Assembly: GCA_017303675.1 (NCBI GenBank)
Contig: JAFLBX010000002.1
Location: forward strand, 124,001-188,000
DNA from: Ignavibacteria bacterium
GTDB taxonomy: Bacteria; Bacteroidota; Ignavibacteria; Tepidaquicellales; OLB5
Reading direction: 5' to 3'
Length of the DNA: 64,000 nt
Positions 16,942 through 26,399 of this stretch are shown here, in pieces. Each line of letters starts with the position of its first letter. Position 1 is the stretch's first letter. The notes under the pieces are model-generated. The model made no database searches. It saw nothing but the letters and a program-made list of their open reading frames with translations, and had not been told where the DNA came from. The position numbers were made by a program, and so were the translations under genes.

Positions 16942-17748
16942 TTGCGTAAAATAAAATATTTCTTAATTCCCCTTTTTCTTGGAATTTTTATGTATTCCTG
17001 CGAAAAAGAAGACAGCAGCGTTATAGACCCGATACTTCATTTTCCTTCAATAACTTCAACATATTATACTCCGCAGGTATTTAATTCAGATACTTTGGGA
17101 ATTATTGCCGGAGCTACTGTTGAATCAATTGACCCGGTTGAAAAAGTTGAAGTAAAATTCTATGACCTTGGCAATAATGTACTTGCAACTATAAACCTGC
17201 AGGATAACGGTGTTTTCCCTGATACGGCAGCAGGTGACGGAAAATATACCGGTATTTTGAATTATATTTTTACTTGCCGGCAGGTTGGTTTTCATAAAAT
17301 TGAATTCCTTGCGACCAGTAATGCTGGTTTAACAAGCAATCCTATACAAAACCAGCTTCAGGTTGTAAGGATACCTAATCAGCCCCCGGTAATTTCAAAC
17401 CTGCTGGTTACCCCGGATAGCATCCAGTCCGGTGAAGGTACTTTTTTTATTTTTGAAGTTAAAGCATTAGACCCCAATGGTGAATGTGATATTGCCAGTG
17501 TATTTTATACAGGGTTTGCTCCTGACGGCTCCTCTTTAACTCGTAGAGACCTTTTTGATGACGGCAGCTGCTGTATATTGCCGCCATTTAATGCAACTTC
17601 CGGTGATACGACTGCAGGTGACAGCAAATTCACCCGTAAATTTTTCGGTTCTACAACACAGCTTGGGTATTTCAGATATTTCATCAAAGCAGTTGATAAT
17701 TCCGGTGATACAAGCAACATCTTAACTGACTCAATTTATGTTTATTAA
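16942..17748 (+). CDS. Lipoprotein with tandem Ig-like domains
   Basis: The 268-residue protein starts with TTG and has a lipoprotein signal ending MYSC (Cys about 20), then two beta-sandwich repeats. Both contain the same turn pattern of asymmetric DGVFPDTAAGDGKYTG and NATSGDTTAGDSKFTR, and NQPPVISNLLVTPDSI opens the second. It should be anchored in a membrane and face the periplasm or surface. No enzyme motif is visible. The next gene's start region overlaps its end, so they are probably one operon. Confidence 0.78.
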   Translation: MRKIKYFLIPLFLGIFMYSCEKEDSSVIDPILHFPSITSTYYTPQVFNSDTLGIIAGATVESIDPVEKVEVKFYDLGNNVLATINLQDNGVFPDTAAGDGKYTGILNYIFTCRQVGFHKIEFLATSNAGLTSNPIQNQLQVVRIPNQPPVISNLLVTPDSIQSGEGTFFIFEVKALDPNGECDIASVFYTGFAPDGSSLTRRDLFDDGSCCILPPFNATSGDTTAGDSKFTRKFFGSTTQLGYFRYFIKAVDNSGDTSNILTDSIYVY

Positions 17749-17758
17749 AATCCTGAAA

Positions 17759-19408
17759 ATGAAAAAACTCCTTTTAATATTATTACTGGCATCATTTAAT
17801 TTAAGTTTTGCGCAAATGCTGCCTGAGAATTTTAAAATATCGAACGATATTTATAAAACCTTAAAGCCAAATGAAAATTATAAAAAGGGAAACAACCTGA
17901 TCGGCAGGTTCTCTTCTTCCCCTGTTTCTTCGCAAACTATAATTTCCAATTTTATTTCTGATATTATTGTTGTCAGCAATGATGCAGGCGATACAATCTG
18001 GTTTGGTACCGGCAAGGGAATATCCCGCACAACTAATCGCGGAATTTCATTTCAGAATTATTACGGCACTGAGCCATTCGGTGAAGATGATGTATCAGGT
18101 ATTGCGGTATATAAGAACTGGGTTGTTGTTTCAACAGCTTACTCACAATTGATTGGAGAAGAATATGTTCCAACCGGAACAGGTATAAAAGTATCAAGTG
18201 ATTACGGCGTTACCTGGGCATCATACCTGCAGCCGATCGATGCTTTGAGCGATACTCTTATTCAGTACGGCATTAGTAATATACAGGCTTTGCCTGTAGT
18301 GGTTGAAGAGTTCAACCTTTCATATGATATAGCAATAACTAAAAAGAATAACTCATCTGATTCACTTGTGTTCTGGATAACTTCATGGGCTGGGGGAACG
18401 CGTAAATCAACTGATTTTGGAGCGACTTGGCAGCGTGTTGTTCTGCCGCCGGATGCTTTTAATACTATAACACCAACCGGGGGACCCTATAATTTTCAGC
18501 TGAATCCCCGTGACCCTCCCCAGGGAAATAACAATCACAAAGGATTTTCGGTAACTGCTGAAAATGATTCTACAATTTATGTGGGAACAGCAAACGGAAT
18601 AAATAAATCAACTGACTGGGGAATAAGCTGGAAGAAATACAATTTTGACAGCACCGGCTCCGGTCCGGGTGTTTCAGGTGATTTTGTAGTCGGGCTGAAT
18701 GTCCAAAAATACGGTAATAATACTATCATTTGGGGCTCAACAAATCCAACCAAAGGCGGTGAATTTTCAGCTTTCAGTTTTTCAGCAAACGGCGGGTTAA
18801 CATGGGGTAATACACTTGATGGAGCGTTCACGCATAATGTAGGCTTCAAGGATTCAATTGTTTACGGCGCAACTGATAACGGTATATGGCGCAGTTATTT
18901 CACTCCGCCAAATTTCAGCTGGTCAAGGCCATCAATCATTTACGATGAATTTATCCGTGATCAGATAAGAACGGACCTCTTCTATGCCGTGGATTCACAG
19001 GGTGATTCAGTTTGGGTAGGCTCTGGTGACGGGCTTGCGCGAACTACTGATACACTTACAAGTCCATGGGTAGGCAAATGGAAAATTTTTCGCGCATATC
19101 AGAATATAGCGGCAACCAATGAATCATACGCAGCGCCAAACCCGTTCTCGCCTGATGATGAAGTGTGCAGGATATATTACAAAACAGGGAAGACATCGGC
19201 TAATATTACAATTAAAATATTTGATTTTGCTATGTTCCCGATACGTACTGTAATACAGAACGCGCAGCGTACATCACCTGATGTGATCTGGGCAACATGG
19301 GACGGCAAGCGTGATGACGGAACACAGGTTTCTAACGGAGTTTATTTCTACCGCATACAGATTGATAAAGATGAAACTGTTTGGGGCAAGATCCTTGTAA
19401 TGCAGTAG
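17759..19408 (+). CDS. Secreted beta-propeller (BNR-like) protein with FlgD-type Ig tail
   Basis: From the ATG at 17759 the product is 549 residues: a signal peptide ending SFAQ, a central region with repeated Asp-box-like words (GISRTTNRGISF, STDFGATW, STDWGISW, ANGGLTW) typical of BNR/sialidase-like propellers, and a C-terminal FlgD-type Ig domain (NPFSPDDEVCRIYY, TWDGKRDDGTQVSNGVYFYRI). An alternative upstream ATG at 17738 would add seven residues before the signal peptide; MKKLLLIL is the better start. It is exported and probably structural or binding; no sialidase catalytic residues were identified. Confidence 0.82.
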   Translation: MKKLLLILLLASFNLSFAQMLPENFKISNDIYKTLKPNENYKKGNNLIGRFSSSPVSSQTIISNFISDIIVVSNDAGDTIWFGTGKGISRTTNRGISFQNYYGTEPFGEDDVSGIAVYKNWVVVSTAYSQLIGEEYVPTGTGIKVSSDYGVTWASYLQPIDALSDTLIQYGISNIQALPVVVEEFNLSYDIAITKKNNSSDSLVFWITSWAGGTRKSTDFGATWQRVVLPPDAFNTITPTGGPYNFQLNPRDPPQGNNNHKGFSVTAENDSTIYVGTANGINKSTDWGISWKKYNFDSTGSGPGVSGDFVVGLNVQKYGNNTIIWGSTNPTKGGEFSAFSFSANGGLTWGNTLDGAFTHNVGFKDSIVYGATDNGIWRSYFTPPNFSWSRPSIIYDEFIRDQIRTDLFYAVDSQGDSVWVGSGDGLARTTDTLTSPWVGKWKIFRAYQNIAATNESYAAPNPFSPDDEVCRIYYKTGKTSANITIKIFDFAMFPIRTVIQNAQRTSPDVIWATWDGKRDDGTQVSNGVYFYRIQIDKDETVWGKILVMQ

Positions 19409-19486
19409 AATATTTTAATTAATTTAAACCGGAGGGTAACTAAGGGAAGTAATACAGCTTATTCTAAAACCTAAATAGGAGTAGCT

Positions 19487-20170
19487 ATGAAAACCTTTGG
19501 CTTGGCATTTGTTTTATTGTTCTTTGTAAACAGTATTATATTTTCTCAATCATCTGATATAAAACCGGATGACCGGGTATATTTAAAAGGCGGATACCAG
19601 CGTTCTTTTCATGTTCATACAGGATATATACCTAAAGGTTCCGGCAGCAGGGAAAAAAGAAGTTTTTACACCGAAGACTGGTATAATAATTTTTATGGAG
19701 GTATCGGGTACAGGTACACCAATAAAATTAGTTTCGAAGTAATGTATGAATTTATAGATGATATTGGGTATGCCGATAAACAGGTAAGGGGAATGAAAAT
19801 GAATCCGCCTGAAAATCTGTACAGTTACGTGTTCTCAGAGTTCAGTTCACATGAAATGACACTAAGGAGCGTTATTTTTGTAAATAATGACAGAACTGAA
19901 GACCCTGTTTACTTTACCGCCGGTATTACATTTACAATGCAGCCTGTTAATAACAGGTTTATAGATGAATACGAAGACGGGCATATATTTATAAGTGATT
20001 CATATAACAGGTTTGCTGCAGGTCCGCTTGCGGGAGTTGGAATTTATTGGGATTTTGGCCCAGTTGGTGTAACAACTGAATTTACCTTTGGCTCAAAAGT
20101 CTCAATTTTCAGGAAGGGGCTTTCGGAAACTTCCATTAAGCTTAGTGTTTCACCAGTTCTAAAATTGTAA
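19487..20170 (+). CDS. Secreted outer-membrane beta-barrel-like protein
   Basis: The 227-residue protein follows a good Shine-Dalgarno (TAGGAG) and has a signal peptide ending IIFSQ. It then consists of amphipathic strands with Gly and aromatic residues (FYGGIGYRYTNKISFEVMYEF, shown here only in part, and AGVGIYWDFGPVGV). It resembles small outer-membrane barrels of Bacteroidota. No specific family could be named. It stands inside a same-strand cluster of exported proteins that ends with two PorV/PorQ-like barrels. Confidence 0.68.
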   Translation: MKTFGLAFVLLFFVNSIIFSQSSDIKPDDRVYLKGGYQRSFHVHTGYIPKGSGSREKRSFYTEDWYNNFYGGIGYRYTNKISFEVMYEFIDDIGYADKQVRGMKMNPPENLYSYVFSEFSSHEMTLRSVIFVNNDRTEDPVYFTAGITFTMQPVNNRFIDEYEDGHIFISDSYNRFAAGPLAGVGIYWDFGPVGVTTEFTFGSKVSIFRKGLSETSIKLSVSPVLKL

Positions 20171-20189
20171 CAATAATTGAAATAAAATT

Positions 20190-20576
20190 TTGAAAACAAT
20201 AAATATAACAATGATATTCCTCTTGAGTTTTTTAAGCTTTTTCTGCTCAGCAAAAAGCGGGGATATAAATTACGGTACTGTTGTAACCTATGCACAGGGT
20301 GAAAAGCTTAATTTCCCTGACTTCACATTGGAGTTTACCGGGGAAAGAACAGAAAAGAAAGAATTCCCAAATGGAAGTTCAATAACTTTCAGATTTTTTG
20401 ATTTTAAAATTTCAAATGACAAGGAATCAAAAACGATCAGCTGGTCAGCCGGAACAGGTGATATTGCACCTTCGGATTTTGAATTTGACGGTAAAAAATA
20501 CCAGATTGAAATGTCAAAGTCAGAATCACTCAACAAGCGTCTCAATAAAAATGAAATTGTTATAGTAAAAAAATAG
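20190..20576 (+). CDS. Small secreted protein, possible lipoprotein
   Basis: The 128-residue product starts with TTG at 20190 and has a hydrophobic leader ending LSFFCSAKSG, which could be a lipobox (Cys about 19) though the -3 residue is not ideal. The rest is a strand-rich domain with many Lys and Glu. I do not recognise a family. It is four bases before the first PorV/PorQ-like gene, so the two are likely cotranslated. Confidence 0.65.
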   Translation: MKTINITMIFLLSFLSFFCSAKSGDINYGTVVTYAQGEKLNFPDFTLEFTGERTEKKEFPNGSSITFRFFDFKISNDKESKTISWSAGTGDIAPSDFEFDGKKYQIEMSKSESLNKRLNKNEIVIVKK

Positions 20577-20579
20577 CAC

Positions 20580-21554
20580 ATGAAAATATTTCTTAAAGCG
20601 GTAATTATAATAGCAGCCCTCACAATCCAGTCTTATGCCCAGCTTGGCGGACTTCCCGGAGCGTTCACACGCATGGGGTTCAGCGCCAGGGGTATATCAA
20701 TGGGTAATGCAATGACGTCAGTTACATCAGGTGATCTTAACGGACTGTATAACCCGGCATCATCACCTTTCCAGAATGAACATCTTATTAACTTAAGCTA
20801 TTCATTCCTTTCACTCGATAGAAGCCTGAACTTTGTGAGCTACACTAAAAACTTCAAGCTTCCCAAACAGACTGAAGGCGGAGCAGGTATTACTTTTTCA
20901 TGGATAAATTCAGGGGTCGGAAAAATTGACGGAAGGGATATCGACGGATTTTCACTCGGCGAGCTTTCCACCAGTGATAACCAGTTCCTTTTTGCGCCGT
21001 CAATCAGAGTATCTGATAAGATCTCGCTGGGTGTTGGCTTCAAGCTGTATTATTCCAAGCTTTATGAAGGCGTTTCAGCGACTTCATTCGGTTTTGATGT
21101 TGGCGGTTTATATAAAGTGAACGAAAAAATAAATGTTGGTGTTACAATAAAAGATATTAATTCGCAGTATGAATGGAATACAATAGATCTGTATGGCCAA
21201 AACGGCAATCAGACCAAAGAAAAATTCCCGAAGCTTTATACTCTTGGTATTTCATACCTGCTGCCCAATAATTTCGGGCTTGTAGCGCTTGATTATGAAA
21301 CCAGCAATAAAAAGTCAAATATTATCAGGATTGGCGCTGAAATAAGCCCGATAAAAGATATAAAGTTCCGCGCTGGCTTAGACAGGCTTGATCTAAGCGC
21401 AGAAGATAAATTCGGCGGTTCAAGGCCATCAGCAGGTATAGGTTATCAGAAAGCATTTAACAGCTACATAGTAGGAATAGATTATTCATTTGTGCTGGAG
21501 CCTTTCACCAACAATCCATTCCAGACAATTACGGCTGTTATTAAGTTTAAATAA
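20580..21554 (+). CDS. PorV/PorQ-like outer-membrane protein (UPF0164), copy 1
   Basis: The 324-residue protein has a signal peptide (1-20, ending SYAQ) and the UPF0164/PorV-PorQ start: a glycine-rich segment, FSARGISMGNAMTSV, then LYNPASSPF. Barrel strands follow to a C-terminal phenylalanine-containing strand (AVIKFK). PorV is the outer-membrane shuttle of type IX secretion, and PorQ a related protein, so this gene fits with the T9SS-tagged products in the window, but many paralogues have unrelated or unknown roles. A second, similar gene follows 37 bases later. Confidence 0.85.
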   Translation: MKIFLKAVIIIAALTIQSYAQLGGLPGAFTRMGFSARGISMGNAMTSVTSGDLNGLYNPASSPFQNEHLINLSYSFLSLDRSLNFVSYTKNFKLPKQTEGGAGITFSWINSGVGKIDGRDIDGFSLGELSTSDNQFLFAPSIRVSDKISLGVGFKLYYSKLYEGVSATSFGFDVGGLYKVNEKINVGVTIKDINSQYEWNTIDLYGQNGNQTKEKFPKLYTLGISYLLPNNFGLVALDYETSNKKSNIIRIGAEISPIKDIKFRAGLDRLDLSAEDKFGGSRPSAGIGYQKAFNSYIVGIDYSFVLEPFTNNPFQTITAVIKFK

Positions 21555-21590
21555 TGCTTATTTTTGTAAAATTTTAAGAACGGAATATTT

Positions 21591-22496
21591 TTGAGATCAT
21601 TAATTAAATATATAGTAATACTTCTGGCAGTTGTTTCAGTAAGTAATGCGCAGAATGACGGTGCAGGTAACACCGGGCTTGCATTTTTAAAGCTCGGCAT
21701 AACTTCACGTTCTATTGCAATGGGCGAAGCAGTAGTTGGCAATTCATTTGATGCTTCTGCGACTCATTATAATCCCGCTGCTTTGTTTAACGGTTCTAAG
21801 GTCAATATGGTTTTTATGCATAACGAGCAGGTCCTTGGAGTACGCACTGAATTCCTTGCAGGAAAGATCAAGTTCAGTAAATTAGCCCTTGGTTTCAGTC
21901 TTAACAATACTTCCGTTGATAATATACAGGTTCGTGAAATTCCAGGCGCTTCAATAGGCGAGTTCACAGCGCAGAATTTTGCATTCGGACTTTCACTTGG
22001 CTATAAGGTTAATGAAAATTTATCTGTGGGTCTTACGGGTAAATTTTTATTTGAAAAAATTTATGTAGATAACGCTTCCGGTATTGCGCTTGATCTTGGC
22101 GGGCTTTACGCCAAAGATAAATTTACATTAGGCGCAGCTATTACAAATTTAGGCTCAATGAGCGAATTAAGGAATGAATCAACAAAGCTTCCTTCTGCAA
22201 TTAGATTCGGCGGCTCGTATTATTTTGATCTGCTGGGAATAAGCTCAAGGCTTATAGTTGCTGCTGATGGCTACAAGGTTCTTGATGGCGGCAAGTTCCA
22301 CGCCAATACCGGCGCTGAGCTGCTTTATAAGGATTTTCTCGCCTTAAGAGTTGGTTACCAGTCAGGCTACGAAAATAAATCAATAGCCGCAGGTATTGGC
22401 TTAAAATATAAAGCTTTCGCGCTTGATTATGCATTTGTTCCATACAAGTATTCGCTTGGCTCTAGCCATACAATAACATTGGGCACAAATTTCTGA
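21591..22496 (+). CDS. PorV/PorQ-like outer-membrane protein (UPF0164), copy 2
   Basis: The 301-residue protein starts with TTG and has a signal peptide ending SNAQ. It shares the layout of its neighbour: LGITSRSIAMGEAVVG then HYNPAALF, amphipathic strands, and the C-terminal ITLGTNF strand. The pair is clearly homologous but diverged, suggesting an old tandem duplication. An exact TAnnTTTG box (TATTTTTG, 21559-21566) sits 25 bases upstream, so it may also have its own promoter. Whether it acts in T9SS cannot be told from sequence alone. Confidence 0.85.
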   Translation: MRSLIKYIVILLAVVSVSNAQNDGAGNTGLAFLKLGITSRSIAMGEAVVGNSFDASATHYNPAALFNGSKVNMVFMHNEQVLGVRTEFLAGKIKFSKLALGFSLNNTSVDNIQVREIPGASIGEFTAQNFAFGLSLGYKVNENLSVGLTGKFLFEKIYVDNASGIALDLGGLYAKDKFTLGAAITNLGSMSELRNESTKLPSAIRFGGSYYFDLLGISSRLIVAADGYKVLDGGKFHANTGAELLYKDFLALRVGYQSGYENKSIAAGIGLKYKAFALDYAFVPYKYSLGSSHTITLGTNF

Positions 22497-22521
22497 TACT
22501 TATTTTTAATGGGGGCAGCCG

Positions 22522-23490
22522 GTGGAAGTAGTTCAATACGAAAAAAAATATCTCGATAAATGGGAAGACCTCGTTGCAGGTTCTTCTAACGGAACAATTT
22601 TTCATACACGCAGATTCCTTTCTTACCATTCACCCGATAAATTCAAAGATAATTCATTATTGTTTTTTGATGATAAGAAGCTAATAGCAGTATTACCCGC
22701 TGCAGATATCACCCGTGATGGCACAAGGACGCTTTGGTCTCACATGGGTGCCAGCTATGGCGGATTTGTTCATAATGAAAGCTTAAGCATCAAGCATTCT
22801 TTTGATCTGACTCAAAGCCTTATCGATTATTCTCTCAGTGAAAAATTTGAAAAGATAGTTGTCACAAATGTTCCGGTTTGCTACCAGTCAAGGTATAACC
22901 AGTACCTCGATTTCGCTTTTGTTAAGAACGGATTCAATTATCTTAAGCGTGAAGTTACAAGCGTAATTACCCTTAATGAAACTGAAGAAAATGTGATGAA
23001 GCTTATCAAGCCTGAATCACGCACTTCAGTGCGCAAAGCTGAAAAGATGGGTGTTGTTATCAAGAAGTCAAATGACTTTGAAGAGTATTACAATATTTTA
23101 AAAAGTAATCTCGCAATGCGGCACAACGTGCAGCCTGCGCATACACTGGATGAGCTTTACCTGTTAAAAGAGCTTTTTCCGCAGAAGATACAGCTCTTCG
23201 GTGCATATCTTAAGAATAAAATGATTGCCGGTGTGATAAATTTTTACTGCAACGAAAAAACAGTCCTGGTTTTTTACATCAGCCATAACCAGGAGTACCA
23301 GCAGTACAGGGCAGTGAACCTGCTCTTTTACACAATTATGAAGGATGCAATTAGCAGGGGGCTTGAATTTCTCGATTTCGGACTGTTTACTGTAAATATG
23401 GATCCCAACTGGGGTCTTGGAAAGTTCAAAGAATCATTCGGAGCGCGCGGTTTGTTAAGAGATTCATTTTATCTCGATCTAAAATATTAA
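22522..23490 (+). CDS. FemAB/BioF2-like acyltransferase (GNAT fold)
   Basis: The 322-residue soluble protein is of the FemAB/GNAT-related family that transfers aminoacyl or acyl groups in peptidoglycan or polysaccharide assembly. The first half holds the LPAADITRDGTRTLWSHMG region, and the C-terminal domain (about 155-322) has KAEKMGVVIKKS, LFGAYLKNKMIAGVINFYC and the LDFGLF strand. The GTG start follows GGGGG. It opens the envelope-polysaccharide cluster and is 16 bases before a membrane protein gene. The substrate is not determinable. Confidence 0.82.
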   Translation: MEVVQYEKKYLDKWEDLVAGSSNGTIFHTRRFLSYHSPDKFKDNSLLFFDDKKLIAVLPAADITRDGTRTLWSHMGASYGGFVHNESLSIKHSFDLTQSLIDYSLSEKFEKIVVTNVPVCYQSRYNQYLDFAFVKNGFNYLKREVTSVITLNETEENVMKLIKPESRTSVRKAEKMGVVIKKSNDFEEYYNILKSNLAMRHNVQPAHTLDELYLLKELFPQKIQLFGAYLKNKMIAGVINFYCNEKTVLVFYISHNQEYQQYRAVNLLFYTIMKDAISRGLEFLDFGLFTVNMDPNWGLGKFKESFGARGLLRDSFYLDLKY

Positions 23491-23506
23491 TCAGTAGAAT
23501 ACCTGA

Positions 23507-24469
23507 GTGATTGAAAATAAAAAAATTCTGTTCCTGGTTTTTTTCATCGCTGTAATACTGGGTTACTATCAAACCGTCAGAACTGACGCTCCCAATTATG
23601 AGCTTAAGCTTACACGCCATACAACTATCATAAATAATACTATTGAGTATCCTTACAAATACCGTCTTCTTAATCCGTTTGTAACTCAGGTTTGGTATTC
23701 CGCTCTTGAAAGCGTGATACCTCAAAAACCTGCATTCCTGGCTGCTTATACTTTGCAGAATATAATTGTTTTCGCATTTATGTTCTTCTGCCTGATGAAA
23801 TTCTTCAGGCTGTGGTTTGATGATACGGGGACAGTGATAGCACTTTTGCTTTTTGCAGTACTTGTGCCGCTCTCACTGACGGGTTACGACATTCTGGGTG
23901 ATATGACAACAGCAGGAATAATGGCGCTTGGCTTTTATTTTATTAACAAAGGTAAAACAAAATGGCTTTACCCGCTGTTATTTATTGCAGCCTTTAACGA
24001 GTTGCAGCTTATACTTCTTATTGCTTTTTATTTCTTCGCCAGTCTTTCTGAGCTTAAACGAGGCAAAGTATGGATAAACAGTATAATTTTAACTGTAACT
24101 TTTATCGCCGGGTACGCTGTTGTTTATTTTATCCGCGGCGGCTCTGCCGCTTCAGGTGATGTGAACTGGTACTTTACTAAAGATGCGGCGTTTAATATTG
24201 CTCATAAGGACTGGATTGTTCTCTGGTTCATAATGATAGCACCGCTGATATACTTTGTATTTAAAGGATTTAAATCGAAGCCTGAATTTTTACGCAACAG
24301 CGCCGTGATAGTGCTGCCGCTTTTTTATTTCGGCGCATTTTTCTTTATCGCAAGGCTTCGTGAAATAGATAAAGCTTTAACTATTTTTACAATACTCATA
24401 CCGCTTGCGCTTATGACAATTTTTCCGGGTACAATAAATAATAAAAAGGAAGAGCAGCTTAATACTTAA
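23507..24469 (+). CDS. Polytopic membrane protein of polysaccharide cluster
   Basis: The 320-residue product has about eight or nine hydrophobic helices with few soluble loops; I recognise no family. It starts with TTG, and its TAA shares one base with the ATG of asnB (TAATG), so translation of the two is coupled. Its place between a FemAB-like transferase and asnB suggests a role in building or exporting a surface polymer, but nothing in the sequence proves this. Confidence 0.7.
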   Translation: MIENKKILFLVFFIAVILGYYQTVRTDAPNYELKLTRHTTIINNTIEYPYKYRLLNPFVTQVWYSALESVIPQKPAFLAAYTLQNIIVFAFMFFCLMKFFRLWFDDTGTVIALLLFAVLVPLSLTGYDILGDMTTAGIMALGFYFINKGKTKWLYPLLFIAAFNELQLILLIAFYFFASLSELKRGKVWINSIILTVTFIAGYAVVYFIRGGSAASGDVNWYFTKDAAFNIAHKDWIVLWFIMIAPLIYFVFKGFKSKPEFLRNSAVIVLPLFYFGAFFFIARLREIDKALTIFTILIPLALMTIFPGTINNKKEEQLNT

Positions 24470-26295
24470 TGTGCGGAATTTCAGGAATTTTTAATTTTAA
24501 CGGTGCGCCGGTAAACGAAGCAGAGCTTCGTGAAATGAACAGGGTAATTCACCACCGCGGACCCGATGGCGACGGTGTTTACATTGAAAACAATGTCGGG
24601 ATAGGGAGCACACGCCTTGCTATTATTGACCTGCGCGAAATTGCCAATATGCCCATTTATGATACCGAGAACCGGTATGTAATTGTTTATAACGGTGAAA
24701 TATTTAATTATGTTGAACTGCGCAATGAGCTGCTCAATAAAGGATATAAATTTAAAACCGGCTCTGATACAGAAGTTGTACTGAATGCTTATAAGGAGTG
24801 GGGCGAGGATTGCCTCCACCGCCTGAACGGCATGTGGGCCTTTGCAATATGGGATAAACAGGAAAAAACCCTTTTCTGCTCAAGGGACAGGTACGGCATA
24901 AAACCGCTGTATTTTTACAAAGATGCTAAGAAGCTTATCTTCGGTTCAGAGATCAAACAGATCTTAAGCTGCGGTGTTGATAAAACAGTTAACGACGAAA
25001 CTATTTACGATTACCTTGTCTTCCATTTTATTGACCACACCGAAAATACTTTCTTCAAAAATATTACGAAGGTTCAGGCGGGACATAAATTCACGATTAA
25101 GAACAATGAATTTAAGCTTTCAAGATGGTATAACCTGCCTGAGGTGAATTATATTACTGATGAAAAGAACCTGTACGGCGATCTGTACGACCTGCTTTAT
25201 GATTCCGTCAGGCTGCGCCTGCGCAGCGATGTTGAAGTTGGAAGCTGCTTAAGCGGTGGACTCGATTCTTCGGCAATAGTATGCATTATGCATGAAATTC
25301 TGCATAATGAAGGCAAGCCTGAAATACAAAAAACCTTCACCGCATGTTATGATGACCCGTTAATTGATGAACGGCCTTATGTTGAAGAAGTTATTAAACA
25401 GACTAATTCCACGAAGTATTACCTTTTCCCCGATGTTCAGGGTTTCCGGAATGATATTGATAAATTAACATACCACCAGGATGAGCCTTATACAGGCGCA
25501 ACGGTATTTGCACAGTGGAGCGTTTTTAAAAAGATCCATGAAGCGGGCATAAAAGTAGTGCTTGATGGCCAGGGAAGCGATGAAATTCTTCTTGGCTATT
25601 TTTCATTTTTCCCGTTCCACTTAAAACGCAGCATGCTGAATCCCTTCAAGTTCATCTCTGAATATGTAAAAGGTGTCAATACTTCCAATCTAGGCTACAA
25701 TAAATTCACGCAGAATTTAATCTATTTCAATACCGGTTCAGTCCGCTACCGCCATGTAATGAAAAACAGTTCAGCGTTCGTTAAAAGTGATTTTATCACC
25801 GCTCATAACCGCCGTGACCTGTTCAATCAAATGATAGCAGCATCTGGCCTTGAACAGAACAGGCTTTCCAACCTTTGGAATATCTCTCTGCCCTCGCTCT
25901 TAAGGTACGAGGACAGGAACTCCATGGCATTTTCAGTTGAAGCAAGGATCCCTTTCCTTGATCACCGTCTGGTTGAATATATTTTCAGCATACCGCTTGA
26001 TAAGCTTATTCATAAAGGGTGGACCAAGTATGCACTGAGGGAATCACTAAAAGGGAAAATACCTGAGGATATCAGGATGCGAAAAGGCAAGCTTGCCTTT
26101 TCAGTTCCGCAGAAAAAATGGCTGAAAGAAATTTCAGGTTACCTTGAAGATACATTTACCAATGATCTCAGAAGCGGGAAGTATATAGATAGAGAAAAAG
26201 TGCTGAACATAATAAGATCCGGTAATTTTAACGATAAGGTTCTTTACCGCGCTTTTGCCCTTGAAAAATGGATGAAGGTATTTGACCTTCATTAA
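24469..26295 (+). CDS. asnB: Asparagine synthetase (glutamine-hydrolysing)
   Basis: AsnB makes asparagine from aspartate, ATP and glutamine; copies in surface-polymer clusters may instead amidate a sugar or peptide. The 608-residue protein has the mature N-terminal Cys2 of class II amidotransferases (MCGISGIF), glutaminase motifs LAIIDL and NGEIFN, and a synthetase domain with the ATP pyrophosphatase SGGLDSSAI and DGQGSDE. The first base of its ATG is the last base of the previous stop. Its neighbours on both sides are envelope genes, so an amidotransferase role in polysaccharide synthesis is a plausible alternative. Confidence 0.93.
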   Translation: MCGISGIFNFNGAPVNEAELREMNRVIHHRGPDGDGVYIENNVGIGSTRLAIIDLREIANMPIYDTENRYVIVYNGEIFNYVELRNELLNKGYKFKTGSDTEVVLNAYKEWGEDCLHRLNGMWAFAIWDKQEKTLFCSRDRYGIKPLYFYKDAKKLIFGSEIKQILSCGVDKTVNDETIYDYLVFHFIDHTENTFFKNITKVQAGHKFTIKNNEFKLSRWYNLPEVNYITDEKNLYGDLYDLLYDSVRLRLRSDVEVGSCLSGGLDSSAIVCIMHEILHNEGKPEIQKTFTACYDDPLIDERPYVEEVIKQTNSTKYYLFPDVQGFRNDIDKLTYHQDEPYTGATVFAQWSVFKKIHEAGIKVVLDGQGSDEILLGYFSFFPFHLKRSMLNPFKFISEYVKGVNTSNLGYNKFTQNLIYFNTGSVRYRHVMKNSSAFVKSDFITAHNRRDLFNQMIAASGLEQNRLSNLWNISLPSLLRYEDRNSMAFSVEARIPFLDHRLVEYIFSIPLDKLIHKGWTKYALRESLKGKIPEDIRMRKGKLAFSVPQKKWLKEISGYLEDTFTNDLRSGKYIDREKVLNIIRSGNFNDKVLYRAFALEKWMKVFDLH

Positions 26296-26399
26296 TTTAT
26301 GTAGTATATTTTTAATTTCAGTCTTTATTAATGATTGTTTTTCTTCGTTTTAAATCCTTTGCAGTTTAACTATATTTATTTTTAAGTAAATGAATAAAT

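Noticed and set aside
17759-19408. Calling the BNR-like protein a sialidase
   Set aside because: Asp-box-like words occur, but the catalytic arginine triad and Tyr-Glu pair of sialidases were not found. A propeller without assigned activity is the safer name.
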